From: Bacillus timonensis
GTDB lineage: Bacteria; Bacillota; Bacilli; Bacillales; Bacillaceae_L
Direction: 5' to 3'
Assembly: GCF_000285535.1 (NCBI RefSeq)
Contig: NZ_HE610985.1
Span: forward strand, 1,308,763 to 1,372,762
DNA length: 64,000 bases
Shown here: one piece after another, positions 26,635 through 35,900 of the stretch
How the letters are laid out: each line of letters opens with the position of its first letter
Numbering within the stretch: position 1 is the stretch's first letter
Notes under the pieces: generated by a model
The model's database searches: none
What the model saw: the letters and a program-made list of their open reading frames with translations, nothing else
What the model was told of the DNA's origin: nothing
Translations under genes and position numbers: made by a program

Positions 26635-27647
26635 TAACAGTCCCCCCATTTTATTACCGTGGCACCCCACGCATATCCAATTCCAGCACTCACTAACACA
26701 ACAAGGTCTCCTTCTTTTATTTTACCTTCTTTTTCCGCTAATTCCAGAGAAAGTATTTGATCCATCTGACCTATATGACCGTATTCATTTAAATAGATAG
26801 ACTGCTCTATTGATAACCCTAATTGATTTAGTACATAATCATGTGCTGACTTTTTCATGTGCAGTATTCCTAAATAATCGATATCAGCTTCTGTGTAACC
26901 ACTTTTTTGGATTGCTTTTCGAATAACTTGAAGAAAGTTTTGCATCGACTTCTCCTCAAGCCTCTGTTTCATCCCTTCAGGGTCAAGGACATCTAACATA
27001 TTCAATTTATGATCAAGTGCTTCCTTTGTCATCGGGTTTTTAGTTCCTCCGGCTATTACAACAACATCTTCTGAAAATGCGCCATCTGTTATAATATGGC
27101 TTTCAAGGACATGATTTTGGTGAGAACCCCTTTGTAAAAGTATGGCACCTCCACCCGCTCCCAAATTATACATAAAGCGAGTTCTTGGATTCTCGTAATC
27201 TATAAAGTCAACATTTCGGTAGCCACCTGCAAGTAAAACAGTTTTAATGGAGTCATCCGACCTCATCATATCCTTTGCAACTTTTAATGCCATAATTGTC
27301 GTTCCACAGCGCAGCGCAACATCAAATCCCCATGCGTTGGCAGCACCGAGCTCCTGTTGCATCTTAATCGCAGCTGTCCAAAGTGGGAATTCCTTATGTT
27401 CTTCTCCTATATAGATAATTAAATCTATCTCCAAGGGATGAATCTTTGCTTTTTTGATTGCTTCCCTTGCAGCCTTTATTCCCATTTCGCAAGTATGGTC
27501 ATCAGGTCCGGGAATTGGCTTTTTCAAAATACCTAACTTTGTTTCAACAATTTCCTTTGGTATTCCACTCTTAATCGAAATGTCTTCAGCAGTAAGAAAC
27601 TCTTTAGGAATGTAGATTCCGGTACTTAGTATTCCAACCGATTGCAA
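26634..27647 (-). CDS. KAS III-like thiolase-fold enzyme with altered triad
   Basis: This is a protein of about 337 residues with the 3-oxoacyl-ACP synthase III fold. The nucleophile is the Cys in DVALRCGTT (C117 counted from GTG 27656) and a His lies in ILHMKK (H266). At the position of the usual Asn in the YGNT motif it has His (EYGHIGQ, H294). Other FabH landmarks such as GAGGGAILL and the C-terminal GIGYAWGA loop are kept. TTG at 27647 has GAGGAG at eight bases, while GTG 27656 is too close to that site. It is unlikely to be the housekeeping FabH. Acyl transfer, condensation or thioester chemistry in a dedicated pathway is more likely. Confidence 0.82.
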   Translation of the reverse strand: MQSVGILSTGIYIPKEFLTAEDISIKSGIPKEIVETKLGILKKPIPGPDDHTCEMGIKAAREAIKKAKIHPLEIDLIIYIGEEHKEFPLWTAAIKMQQELGAANAWGFDVALRCGTTIMALKVAKDMMRSDDSIKTVLLAGGYRNVDFIDYENPRTRFMYNLGAGGGAILLQRGSHQNHVLESHIITDGAFSEDVVVIAGGTKNPMTKEALDHKLNMLDVLDPEGMKQRLEEKSMQNFLQVIRKAIQKSGYTEADIDYLGILHMKKSAHDYVLNQLGLSIEQSIYLNEYGHIGQMDQILSLELAEKEGKIKEGDLVVLVSAGIGYAWGATVIKWGDC

Positions 27648-27652
27648 GCCTT

Positions 27653-27832
27653 TCACTCCTCTATCACCCGTTTCATAAATTGGACGGCATCCTCTAAATC
27701 TGTCACAACCACTTCATTTTCTCCTTGAACATGGCTTATCTTTATTCTCCATTGCTTTTTCATTGTCTCATTATCAACATTTATTAGAGCGCAGCGGACA
27801 ACGAATGAAGTTATGATTTGATTATCATTCAT
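27653..27832 (-). CDS. Small protein of unknown function in the Liv-KAS operon
   Basis: A 59-residue frame starts at ATG 27832 with AAGGAG before it, 13 bases after the permease stop, and its TGA overlaps the GTG at 27656. The product is soluble and charged: two beta-strand-like stretches (IITSFVVRCALINVD and KQWRIKISHVQG) followed by a helix EDAVQFMKRVIEE. I do not recognise a family. Tight packing and a good ribosome binding site support that it is real. It might be an accessory subunit of the KAS III-like enzyme. Confidence 0.72.
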   Translation of the reverse strand: MNDNQIITSFVVRCALINVDNETMKKQWRIKISHVQGENEVVVTDLEDAVQFMKRVIEE

Positions 27833-27844
27833 GACCCTCTCTCC

Positions 27845-28852
27845 TTAGCCAGCTATTTTTTCTCTTTTTTCAGTATCTGTTTTTTCCATCCCTTTTCTTT
27901 TATAAAACCATGATTTTACTGTTCCAACGATTCCCATTGGGAAGAACATAACGGCTAAAATATATAAGATACCAAAGAAGATCATCCATCGTTCAAATAT
28001 CCAATGAACCTTTGCAAGACCTGTTAACCAGTGGTGTGCAAATTCAATCAGTCCAGCTCCAATGATGGCTCCCACAAGTGTCCCTACTCCCCCAATAATT
28101 GTCATGAGTAGGGCATCCAATGTTACATCAAGCGCAAATACCGAAGTATTGACAAACCGTAGTGTTAGCACATACATTGAACCTGAAACACTTGCGATAA
28201 CTCCAGCTACAATACTTGCTATGATTTTATAATGTATAACATGATAGCCAAGTGACTCCGTTCGAGGTTCATTTTCTCGAATGGCCTGAAGAATTCTTCC
28301 TAAAGGAGATTCTGTGAATCTTTTTAGCACTAAAAATACAACAATCATCAGAATTAGAGTGACAAAGTAAAGAGTCATCCGGTCTTTAAATACATCTGGA
28401 ATACGGAAGGTAAATCCGTCATTGCCTCTTGTTAATGACCTCCATTTTTCTGCAGCTACTAAAAACAAGCCTGAAAAAGCCAATGTTAGCATGGCATAGA
28501 AGTGGCTTTTTAATCGAAGTGAGAGCAAACCAACAATATAACTTAAAATGGCTGCAAGAACCATACCAACCAAGATGGAGAATAAAAACATCATAACCGT
28601 TGGTTCGAAACGGTCCAAAAGAACACCTGTTGTATAGGCACCTATTCCAAAAAACATCGCATGACCGAATGAAACAATCCCTGTAAAACCTAGTAAAATA
28701 TCATAGCTCATTGCAAAGACAGCAAAGATAAAAATTTGTGTAAATAAGATTAAGATACTTCTAGTGTCATTGATAAATGGATAGCATAGCAGGAAAACAG
28801 CAGCAGCAATGTATATAATATTAACTTTTGAAGAATTAGTAAGAAGCTTCAT
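27845..28852 (-). CDS. Liv-type ABC transporter permease (LivM family)
   Basis: This is an integral membrane protein of about 335 residues, the second permease of a branched-chain amino acid type ABC importer. The family core GFTGIVSFGHAMFFGIGAY and the EAA-like RILQAIRENEPRTESLGYHV are clear, with about nine membrane segments. ATG 28852 lies four bases after the LivH stop, with GGGGTGAGG upstream. Liv-type importers carry branched amino acids but also urea, amides and aromatic or aliphatic acids. The catabolic genes downstream suggest an organic acid here. Confidence 0.9.
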   Translation of the reverse strand: MKLLTNSSKVNIIYIAAAVFLLCYPFINDTRSILILFTQIFIFAVFAMSYDILLGFTGIVSFGHAMFFGIGAYTTGVLLDRFEPTVMMFLFSILVGMVLAAILSYIVGLLSLRLKSHFYAMLTLAFSGLFLVAAEKWRSLTRGNDGFTFRIPDVFKDRMTLYFVTLILMIVVFLVLKRFTESPLGRILQAIRENEPRTESLGYHVIHYKIIASIVAGVIASVSGSMYVLTLRFVNTSVFALDVTLDALLMTIIGGVGTLVGAIIGAGLIEFAHHWLTGLAKVHWIFERWMIFFGILYILAVMFFPMGIVGTVKSWFYKRKGMEKTDTEKREKIAG

Positions 28853-28856
28853 TTCC

Positions 28857-29717
28857 TCACCCCTTTGCACCAAATAATCCTTGTGGTCTAAAAATTAAGA
28901 CAACCGCCATCAGAAGCATATTAACTGCAAGTGATAAATCTGGGACATAGTATGCCATAAAAGAACCTGATAACCCTACTAAAATTGCTGCAAACAGGGA
29001 GCCTGTAATACTTCCCATCCCGCCAATGACAACGACTATAAACGCGAGTATGGCAAATTCCATCCCCATCTCCGCATAGATTTGGCCGGAATAGGGTCCT
29101 AGTAATATACCACCCAGTGCAGCCATTGCAGCACCCACCATAAAAACAAGCATAAAGATCTTTTTAATATTGATTCCAAGTGACTGAACCATTTCCTTAT
29201 TAATGACTCCAGCACGAACGATTAATCCGATTTTTGTATTTTTAAGGATGTAGTAAATTAAAAAGAACACTAGGAACCCCACTAAAATGATAAACAATCG
29301 ATATTTTATTAGAATAATTCCGCCAAACTCCCAGCTCCCACTTAAATATTCAGGTGTTTTTGCACTTAATTGGTTTGGTCCCCACACCACTTTTAGCATT
29401 TCGGAAAGAACAATCATGACTCCGAGCGTAATCAAAATTTGCTGAATATGATTTCCGTAAACTGGGGTGATGATGAATTTTTCCATTAGTAAACCTAAGA
29501 GTAGACCTGTAATTAGTGCGGTAATAATTCCTGCTACAAAGCTACCAGTTTGCCCATATGACCAAACACCTGCATATGCTCCCCATGCAAATAAACCACC
29601 ATGGGCAAAGTTTAGGACATCCATTAGTCCAAAAATTAAGGTCAACCCTGCTGCAAGTAGGAAAACTAACATTCCAGTAGCAAGCCCATTTATTGTTAAA
29701 TTAATGATTGCATCCAC
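28857..29717 (-). CDS. Liv-type ABC transporter permease (LivH family)
   Basis: This 286-residue permease has GLMDVLNFAHGGLFAWGAY near the N-terminus and the GGMGSITGSLFAAILVGL block near the C-terminus, both typical of LivH. It pairs with the LivM-type permease to form the channel. It is separated from the ATPase gene by 167 bases that hold a long imperfect hairpin, the only real gap inside the operon. Confidence 0.9.
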   Translation of the reverse strand: MDAIINLTINGLATGMLVFLLAAGLTLIFGLMDVLNFAHGGLFAWGAYAGVWSYGQTGSFVAGIITALITGLLLGLLMEKFIITPVYGNHIQQILITLGVMIVLSEMLKVVWGPNQLSAKTPEYLSGSWEFGGIILIKYRLFIILVGFLVFFLIYYILKNTKIGLIVRAGVINKEMVQSLGINIKKIFMLVFMVGAAMAALGGILLGPYSGQIYAEMGMEFAILAFIVVVIGGMGSITGSLFAAILVGLSGSFMAYYVPDLSLAVNMLLMAVVLIFRPQGLFGAKG

Positions 29718-29761
29718 AAATTATCCTCCTCTCGTAAGAAAAAAGCACAAAGTGCACAACT

Positions 29762-29851
29762 TTAGGTGATAAGCACAAGAAAAGTACTGACAAAAGGCGC
29801 TTTATGCCTTCAAAAGTGATTCGCTTGTGGCCTCGAGCCGATAGCACCTAA
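29762..29851. repeat. 90-bp nested hairpin between livF- and livH-type genes
   Basis: Three nested inverted repeats share one axis: TTAGGTG/CACCTAA (29762-29768, 29845-29851), CACAAG/CTTGTG (29774-29779, 29824-29829) and AAGGC/GCCTT (29794-29798, 29806-29810). On the minus strand it includes CTCGAGGCCACAAGCG, which resembles intergenic hairpin elements common in Bacillaceae. It may be a degenerate mobile repeat that now tunes expression between the ATPases and the permeases. Confidence 0.65.
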
Positions 29852-29884
29852 TGCTAGATATAAAAAAACGAAGTACTGGCCCTG

Positions 29885-30592
29885 TTACGCAATTCCTAAA
29901 TATTGTTTGCGAAGTTGTTCATTTTCCTTTAATTCTTGCATTTCGCCACGATGAACGGTTCTTCCGTCGTCAATGATGTAAAAGCGGTCCCCGATTGTAC
30001 TTGCCATGATGAAATTTTGCTCCACAAGCACAATTGTTGTTTTCGACTTTATCTCTAGGATAGATTCCATTACCTTTTCAACCACAATTGGCGCAAGCCC
30101 TTTACTTGGTTCGTCAATCAGTAGTAGCTCATTATTATTGACATAAGCCCTTGCGATTGAGAGCATTTGCTTTTGTCCTCCACTAAGGTTGCCACCTTGT
30201 CTTTTCCAGAATTTTTTAAGGTCAGGGAATAAGTTCAAAATATAAGTAAGTCGTTCCTTTGTTTCATCATTTTCCTTTTTTATCGCAACTTTCATATTTT
30301 CTTCTACTGTCAGTTCTCCAAAAATTCCTTGGTCTTCAGGTACATACCCAATCCCTTTAGCAGCGATATGATAGGTTGCAAGACCTGCAATGTTTTCTCC
30401 ATTAAATTCAATTGTTCCTTTAGCCGGAGGATTAAGTCCCATAATAGACCTTAGTGTAGTCGTTTTACCTGCACCATTTCTGCCTAGTAGAACAGTAACC
30501 TCTCCTTTTTTAGCTTCAAATGAAACGCCCTGTAAAATATGAAATTGATCAATATAGGTTTCTATATCCTCTACCTTAAGATGCAGTGTCAT
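29885..30592 (-). CDS. Liv-type ABC transporter ATPase (LivF family)
   Basis: This 235-residue ABC ATPase has Walker A GRNGAGKTT, the signature LSGGQKQML (about residues 133-141), Walker B LLLIDEPSKGL and the switch His in VEQN-type form, as in LivF proteins. ATG 30592 follows GGAGG and overlaps the end of the LivG gene by 17 bases. It works as a heterodimer with the LivG-type ATPase to power import. Confidence 0.93.
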   Translation of the reverse strand: MTLHLKVEDIETYIDQFHILQGVSFEAKKGEVTVLLGRNGAGKTTTLRSIMGLNPPAKGTIEFNGENIAGLATYHIAAKGIGYVPEDQGIFGELTVEENMKVAIKKENDETKERLTYILNLFPDLKKFWKRQGGNLSGGQKQMLSIARAYVNNNELLLIDEPSKGLAPIVVEKVMESILEIKSKTTIVLVEQNFIMASTIGDRFYIIDDGRTVHRGEMQELKENEQLRKQYLGIA

Positions 30593-31343
30593 CGTACAAA
30601 CCTCCTAAATACGCGGATTGGACTGTTTCATTATTCATAATTTCTGCAGGTGTTCCATCAGCTAGCAATCTACCGTTAAACAAAACCATTACACTATCTG
30701 AAAGGTCGAGAATCATATCCATTTTGTGTTCAATTAGAATGATTGTACGATTCCCTTCCGCTTTAATCTTTTTTATGACCTCAAGGATTGCTGGTACTTC
30801 CTCAAGCGACATTCCAGCAGTAGGTTCATCAAGTAGCAGAACCTCTGTCTCCAATGCCAAAAGCATGGCAATTTCTAACTTTCGTTTTTCGCCATGTGCT
30901 AAATTTTTTGCAATCGCATCTGCTTTATTATCTAGAAGAACAAGCGATAAAATGTGTAATGCTTTTTCTTCGAATTGTCGATATTTACGGAAGTGCTTAA
31001 ACATTTGGTAGCGAACACCTGCTACGGATTGAACGGCTAATCGGACATTTTCTAATACCGGAAGATTTGGGAAAACATTTGTGATTTGAAATGAACGACC
31101 GATTCCTTTTCGTGTACGTACAGTTGGAGATAACTTTGTTATATCCTCGCCTTTTAAGAAGACTTGGCCATTCGTTGGTGAAAGTTGACCACTTAACAGA
31201 TTGAAAAAAGTCGTTTTTCCTGCACCATTTGGCCCGATGATTGATTTAAAATGGTTTGGAGGAACTGTAAAATTAACCTTATCTACTGCTACATGGCCTC
31301 CAAAAGCGATTGTCAGATCCTTCGTTTCGATAATATTTTTCAC
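30576..31343 (-). CDS. Liv-type ABC transporter ATPase (LivG family)
   Basis: This 255-residue ABC ATPase has Walker A GPNGAGKTT, a LAHGEKRKLE signature (the LivG variant of LSGGQ), Walker B VLLLDEPTAGM and the His switch LIEHKMD. The long insert with GIGRSFQITNVFPNL is typical of LivG. It starts at GTG 31343 with AGAGGTG. It follows the binding-protein gene after a strong hairpin, so its level is probably lower than that of the binding protein. Confidence 0.93.
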   Translation of the reverse strand: MKNIIETKDLTIAFGGHVAVDKVNFTVPPNHFKSIIGPNGAGKTTFFNLLSGQLSPTNGQVFLKGEDITKLSPTVRTRKGIGRSFQITNVFPNLPVLENVRLAVQSVAGVRYQMFKHFRKYRQFEEKALHILSLVLLDNKADAIAKNLAHGEKRKLEIAMLLALETEVLLLDEPTAGMSLEEVPAILEVIKKIKAEGNRTIILIEHKMDMILDLSDSVMVLFNGRLLADGTPAEIMNNETVQSAYLGGLYDDTAS

Positions 31344-31444
31344 GTAACTTCACCTCTTTTAACAGACTGTTTTCGCAAACTTTGTTGTTATTGACACAAT
31401 TGATTTATCCATTAGCAATAATCTTTTAAAAAACAGCCTTTATT

Positions 31445-31484
31445 TAAAAGGAAACTTCGGTAGAGAGAGTACTACCGAAGTTCC
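31445..31484 (-). terminator. Hairpin between binding-protein and ATPase genes
   Basis: GGAAACTTCGGTAG (31450-31463) pairs with CTACCGAAGTTCC (31472-31484), with one bulged A, eight bases after the binding-protein stop. The minus strand then reads TTTTAAAT. It looks like a partial terminator or 3'-end stabiliser that would keep binding protein in excess over the membrane parts. Confidence 0.65.
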
Positions 31485-31491
31485 AAGACTT

Positions 31492-32739
31492 TTAGTTGCG
31501 AACTGGTGGTGCTGTTTCCTCAGGACTTAACTCTCTCATTAATACCGGAACTGGATAATCCACTCCATCAACCTTTTCTAACCGGATTGCATATAAAGTT
31601 TGAAGGGCTTGGTGGTCCTCTTCACGGAATGTCATTTTTCCTTTTGGTGTGTCAAAGCTCATGCCTTCCATTGCTTCAATAAGCTTATCTGCATCAGTAT
31701 CGCCATCTGTCTTTTTGATTGCTTCAATAATCGCTAATGCAGCAGTCATCCCACCAGGAGTAAATAGATCAGGAACCTCACCATTAAACTTTTCTTTATG
31801 TTTCTCAACTAACCAATCATTCATTTCATTTTTAGGAAGCTGATGATAGTAAACTGTGAATCCTTCCATTCCGATTAAGGCATCCATTGTAGCAAGTGCT
31901 GGAATATCAGGAGCACCTGTTGAAATTTTTATTCCGTTTTCTTGAACCTTCATATCCGCAATTTGGTTCCAGGGTGAGTTTGCCCCCGCCCATACAACAA
32001 ATAAATAATCAGGCTTTGCTTCGATAATCTTTTGAATATTAGATGTAAAGTCAGTCGCTGCAGGATCCGCATATTCCTCATGGATAATGTCGGCTCCTAA
32101 TTTTTCCGCAGCTTCTTTAAATGCTGCAACTCCATCACGTCCGAATGCATAATCAGGTGCAAGTGTGGCAATTTTTACCCCTTCTTTCGCAATTGCTGCT
32201 GCACCTGCAACCGCATCCTGTGAAGAGTTACGAGCAGTTCTAAAGATGTATTCGTTCCAGTCTGCACCTGTAATACTGTCAGCAGCAGCCGGTTCAACAA
32301 TCATTATTTTTTCATATTCCTCGGCTAACGGAAGAACGGCTAATGTATCGGCCGAGCTGGATGATCCGACTAGGAAATCCACTCCATCTTCTTCAATTAA
32401 TTTCGTAGCTTTTTGAATCGCAACCTCTGGTTTTGTTTCCGTATCTTCTACGATAAATTCAATCTTTTGGCCGTTTACTTCCATTGTTCCGTCTGTTGCG
32501 TATTCAAGGCCTAGTTCAAATCCTTGTGTAGATTGTTTTCCATATGATTCAAGTCCACCACTTAATGAAGCAAGTACACCAATCTTTATTGGATTTTTTG
32601 CTTCTTCTGTTGGTTTGTCTGAATCACCTGAACTCGGTTTCTCTTCTGTTGAAGATCCTGAGCTACAGGCAGCTGTAACTACCATTAACATGGTAAGCAA
32701 GCTTAAGAAAAGCATTTTACGAATTGAGAAATTCTTCAA
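31492..32739 (-). CDS. Liv-type ABC transporter substrate-binding lipoprotein
   Basis: This protein of about 415 residues is a type I periplasmic-binding fold lipoprotein. It has a positively charged start, a hydrophobic stretch and the lipobox VTAAC, followed by a Ser/Glu/Lys linker. The mature part begins NPIKIGVLASLSGGLESYGKQSTQGFE, typical of LivJ/amide-binding proteins. The start is TTG 32739 with GGGGGAAGG; an in-frame upstream ATG at 32784 has no good site. It captures the substrate outside the cell. Family resemblance does not fix the ligand. Confidence 0.9.
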   Translation of the reverse strand: MKNFSIRKMLFLSLLTMLMVVTAACSSGSSTEEKPSSGDSDKPTEEAKNPIKIGVLASLSGGLESYGKQSTQGFELGLEYATDGTMEVNGQKIEFIVEDTETKPEVAIQKATKLIEEDGVDFLVGSSSSADTLAVLPLAEEYEKIMIVEPAAADSITGADWNEYIFRTARNSSQDAVAGAAAIAKEGVKIATLAPDYAFGRDGVAAFKEAAEKLGADIIHEEYADPAATDFTSNIQKIIEAKPDYLFVVWAGANSPWNQIADMKVQENGIKISTGAPDIPALATMDALIGMEGFTVYYHQLPKNEMNDWLVEKHKEKFNGEVPDLFTPGGMTAALAIIEAIKKTDGDTDADKLIEAMEGMSFDTPKGKMTFREEDHQALQTLYAIRLEKVDGVDYPVPVLMRELSPEETAPPVRN

Positions 32740-32901
32740 TTTTCCTTCCCCCTTTTGTTCGTGAAAAACTGTAAAGCCTTGCATTTATCGTACGTGAAAG
32801 TAGTTACAACTGAGTTACACGGTGTAATTAGGGGGGTTATTTGAGGTTTAAATGATTGTCCTATTATAAAGTTATGCTTGTACATGTAAGAGTATGGTAG
32901 A

Positions 32902-32943
32902 AAAAGGCTGAAACTACTTATGTATGGTAGTCGCAGCCTTTAC
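32902..32943 (-). terminator. Terminator downstream of the large regulator
   Basis: AAAGGCTG (32903-32910) pairs with CAGCCTTT (32934-32941), with an inner ACTAC/GTAGT stem. On the minus strand the stem ends in a T-run. It separates the regulator gene from the transporter operon promoter, which must lie in 32740-32900. Confidence 0.75.
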
Positions 32944-32948
32944 TGTTA

Positions 32949-35900
32949 TTATTCTATTTTTGATGTATGCAGGACCATGTCATACATTTGTTTTGTTGGT
33001 TGCATTGGTTCTACACCTAGTTCATCTTCCAATGCTAATTCACATTTTTTGTACCACTTTATTGCTTGAGGACGGTTATTTTTTTGATAATAACAAAACA
33101 TTAATAACCGATATGCTTCCTCCCATGTGCGGTCCTTTGCTAAAATTTGTTCACACCAATATATCGCCTCATCATAATTGGTTGTTTGAACGAACGCCTG
33201 TGCAATCCGTTCAGCACCACGTAAAAACAAAACTTGAAGTCGTTCCCTTTCACTTAAACACCAATCTTCATATCTTCGATTTGGTAAATAATCACCTTCA
33301 TAGAACTGCAACGCCCGCCGTAAACATTTGATGATTTGCTCTTTATCCTTTTCATAGAGACCGGCATGTATCCATTCTTCAAATTCTATGATATCAAGCT
33401 GATAGCCAGCTTGCTGATTCAATCCGTAAGAAGAACCTATTCGTTGGATAAAAAATGGTGTTGATCTTGCCACCCGGTTTGGTTCTAGCGCATTATTTAA
33501 AGCATTTAAAGCCACTTTAAAATCTCTTGCAGCAGCAGCCTCATCATGCTCTGGCCAAAGTGTTGCAAATATTTCTTCACGAGGAATCATTGTATTTCGC
33601 TTCGTAACAAAAAGTTCAAGTAGTTCCTTTGCTTTTCCTCGCTGCCAATCGGATTCTTCTACCTCTTGATTGCCTAGCCAAACTCGAAATCTACCTAAAG
33701 TTTGAATTCGCAATGTATACCCAGGATGTGATGTAATATTTGAATAGCCCAAGTCATTAAGCAACTGATTTACATATGGAAGATGAATTCCTTCCTTCTG
33801 GGCATTTAGCAATAATGGAACAACATTATATAAATCTAACGGACCAAAGGTAGTTCGTTTCGTAAGGATAAAGTCATATCCACCAACCTGCATCTTCTTT
33901 AAAAAGCTCGTAATAGCTTCATAAAATGCATCTCTATTCTTGTCATAATAATAGAGAAATGCTAACCAAAGCTTTGTTAAGACAATGCCATATTGGTCAC
34001 CGCAGTTTGTAAACAGTGCTTCACATCTATTTAAATAGTTTCCGGCATCCTCCCATTTGTTATTGTGGACAGAAGATATACCCATACACAACAAAATGAG
34101 TGCAGATAGCCAAGAATCCTTCACTTTTTCCGTTTCTACTAATGCTCTATTCCCAAACTCAATCGCTCGATCATGTAAGCCTTTGTTACCGTATAAAAGG
34201 CATAAACCCATTAATGGTTCTGCTTTTCCCCTAGAAACATTTATTTCGTCCATGATTTCAAGTGCCGTTTCATAGCACTGTGTCGCTAATGATGAATCAT
34301 ATTTATCGAGCAATTGCACTGCATGTCCCATCCTCATCCAACCACAAGCTTCAACAAATGGTGCCTGAAATTGAACTCCTTGTTTTATCCCGGATTCTGC
34401 AAGTTCTTTAGCAGCCATTCCATTCCCCATGAAGGCTTCAATTAAAGATAAGAGCAAATCTGTTTCACGATGGGATTGCTGTAGATGAATGGTTTCCTGA
34501 TCCTTTTCAAACAGTTTCTTCTGGGTAAGAATTTTTCTTGCTTCAACTAGTTTACCGGTCCGCAAGTATAGCCTCGATTCCAAATTTCCATCCAATAGCG
34601 GGATATTAAGTTCTCTACCTTTTTCATACCACTTTTTCGCTTTATTCGCATGCCCTGCATTTGCAAGATTTTCAGCCATAAGTTGATAGACCCTACTCTT
34701 TTCCTCACTTGAAGAGGCGTTGTTCTCTTCTAGTGCTTGAATTGCCTGTAATAAATAACGTTCTGCTTTTCCCGGTTGAATGGTATCAAGATAAATTCTC
34801 GCTTGTCCTTCGTAAGCCTTGCTTAAACCATGAAGGTCTTTGGCAGACTCAGCCAAGTGAACTGTTTTAATGTAACAGTCTTCAGCCTCTCTGTAAGAAC
34901 AGCGATATCTCAATGCTTCTCCTTTATAAAGCCATAATAGATAATAATGGTCCATAAGTGACTCAGGGATATTTTTAATCCGATCGAGTAGTCCTTCAAG
35001 TTGGCCATTAATTATCATTTTCTCCCCATAATGATGGAGGATTTCAGCGATTTTTTCAAAATCTCCAGTTGCCTCAAGATGATAGATTGCTTGATTATAA
35101 TCTCCCATTCTTTGATAATATCTTGCCGTTTGAATATGTAGATTATAAAAATGTCGTTGATTTGTGGAGTTTAGACGCTGCTCTAGAAACTCTTTAAACA
35201 ATGCATGGTAGCGATACTGTCCTTCCCCTATTGAAAGTAAAAAGAGATTATGATCGGAAAGCTCTTTTAACATCTCAGCTGAGCCTCTAATTCCTAATAC
35301 TTCATCACATACGTTTCCATTCAATTCTTCGAAAATACAAGTATTCTCAAGAAATTGCTGTATCATTGGAGGTTGCTTCATAAACACTTCCATCGCAAGG
35401 AACCGAAACAACTCATCAAGTGATCTCGATTTGTTATTAAGAATCACCTCTAATCCCCCATTGGAAGAAAGTTGCTGACGAATCATTCCTATTGCAATAA
35501 TCCAGCCTTCAGTTAAGGAGAAGATTTTCTCGATATCTCTTTCAGCTATTTCACCTTCGTACAAATCACTTAAAAGAACTTCAACCTCATCAAACGAAAA
35601 CACGAGGTCGTGCTGCTTAATCTCAAATAGTTCACCCTTGACCAACATTGGGGTTAAAAAGTCCCAGGAAGGTTTTATTCTACTTGAGATGATAAGGTGT
35701 AAGTTCATTGGAAGATGCTTTATCAACCATGTCATCCACTGGTCAATGGAGGAGGAGTGCTGAATTAAATGATAATCATCAATTACGAGCATTACATCAT
35801 TTTCAAGCTTAGTTATTTCATTAATAAATAATGAGCAAAGCGTTCTAATTTCTTCATCTCTTACATACCGTTCAATATTTTCAACATATAGAAGGAGTTC

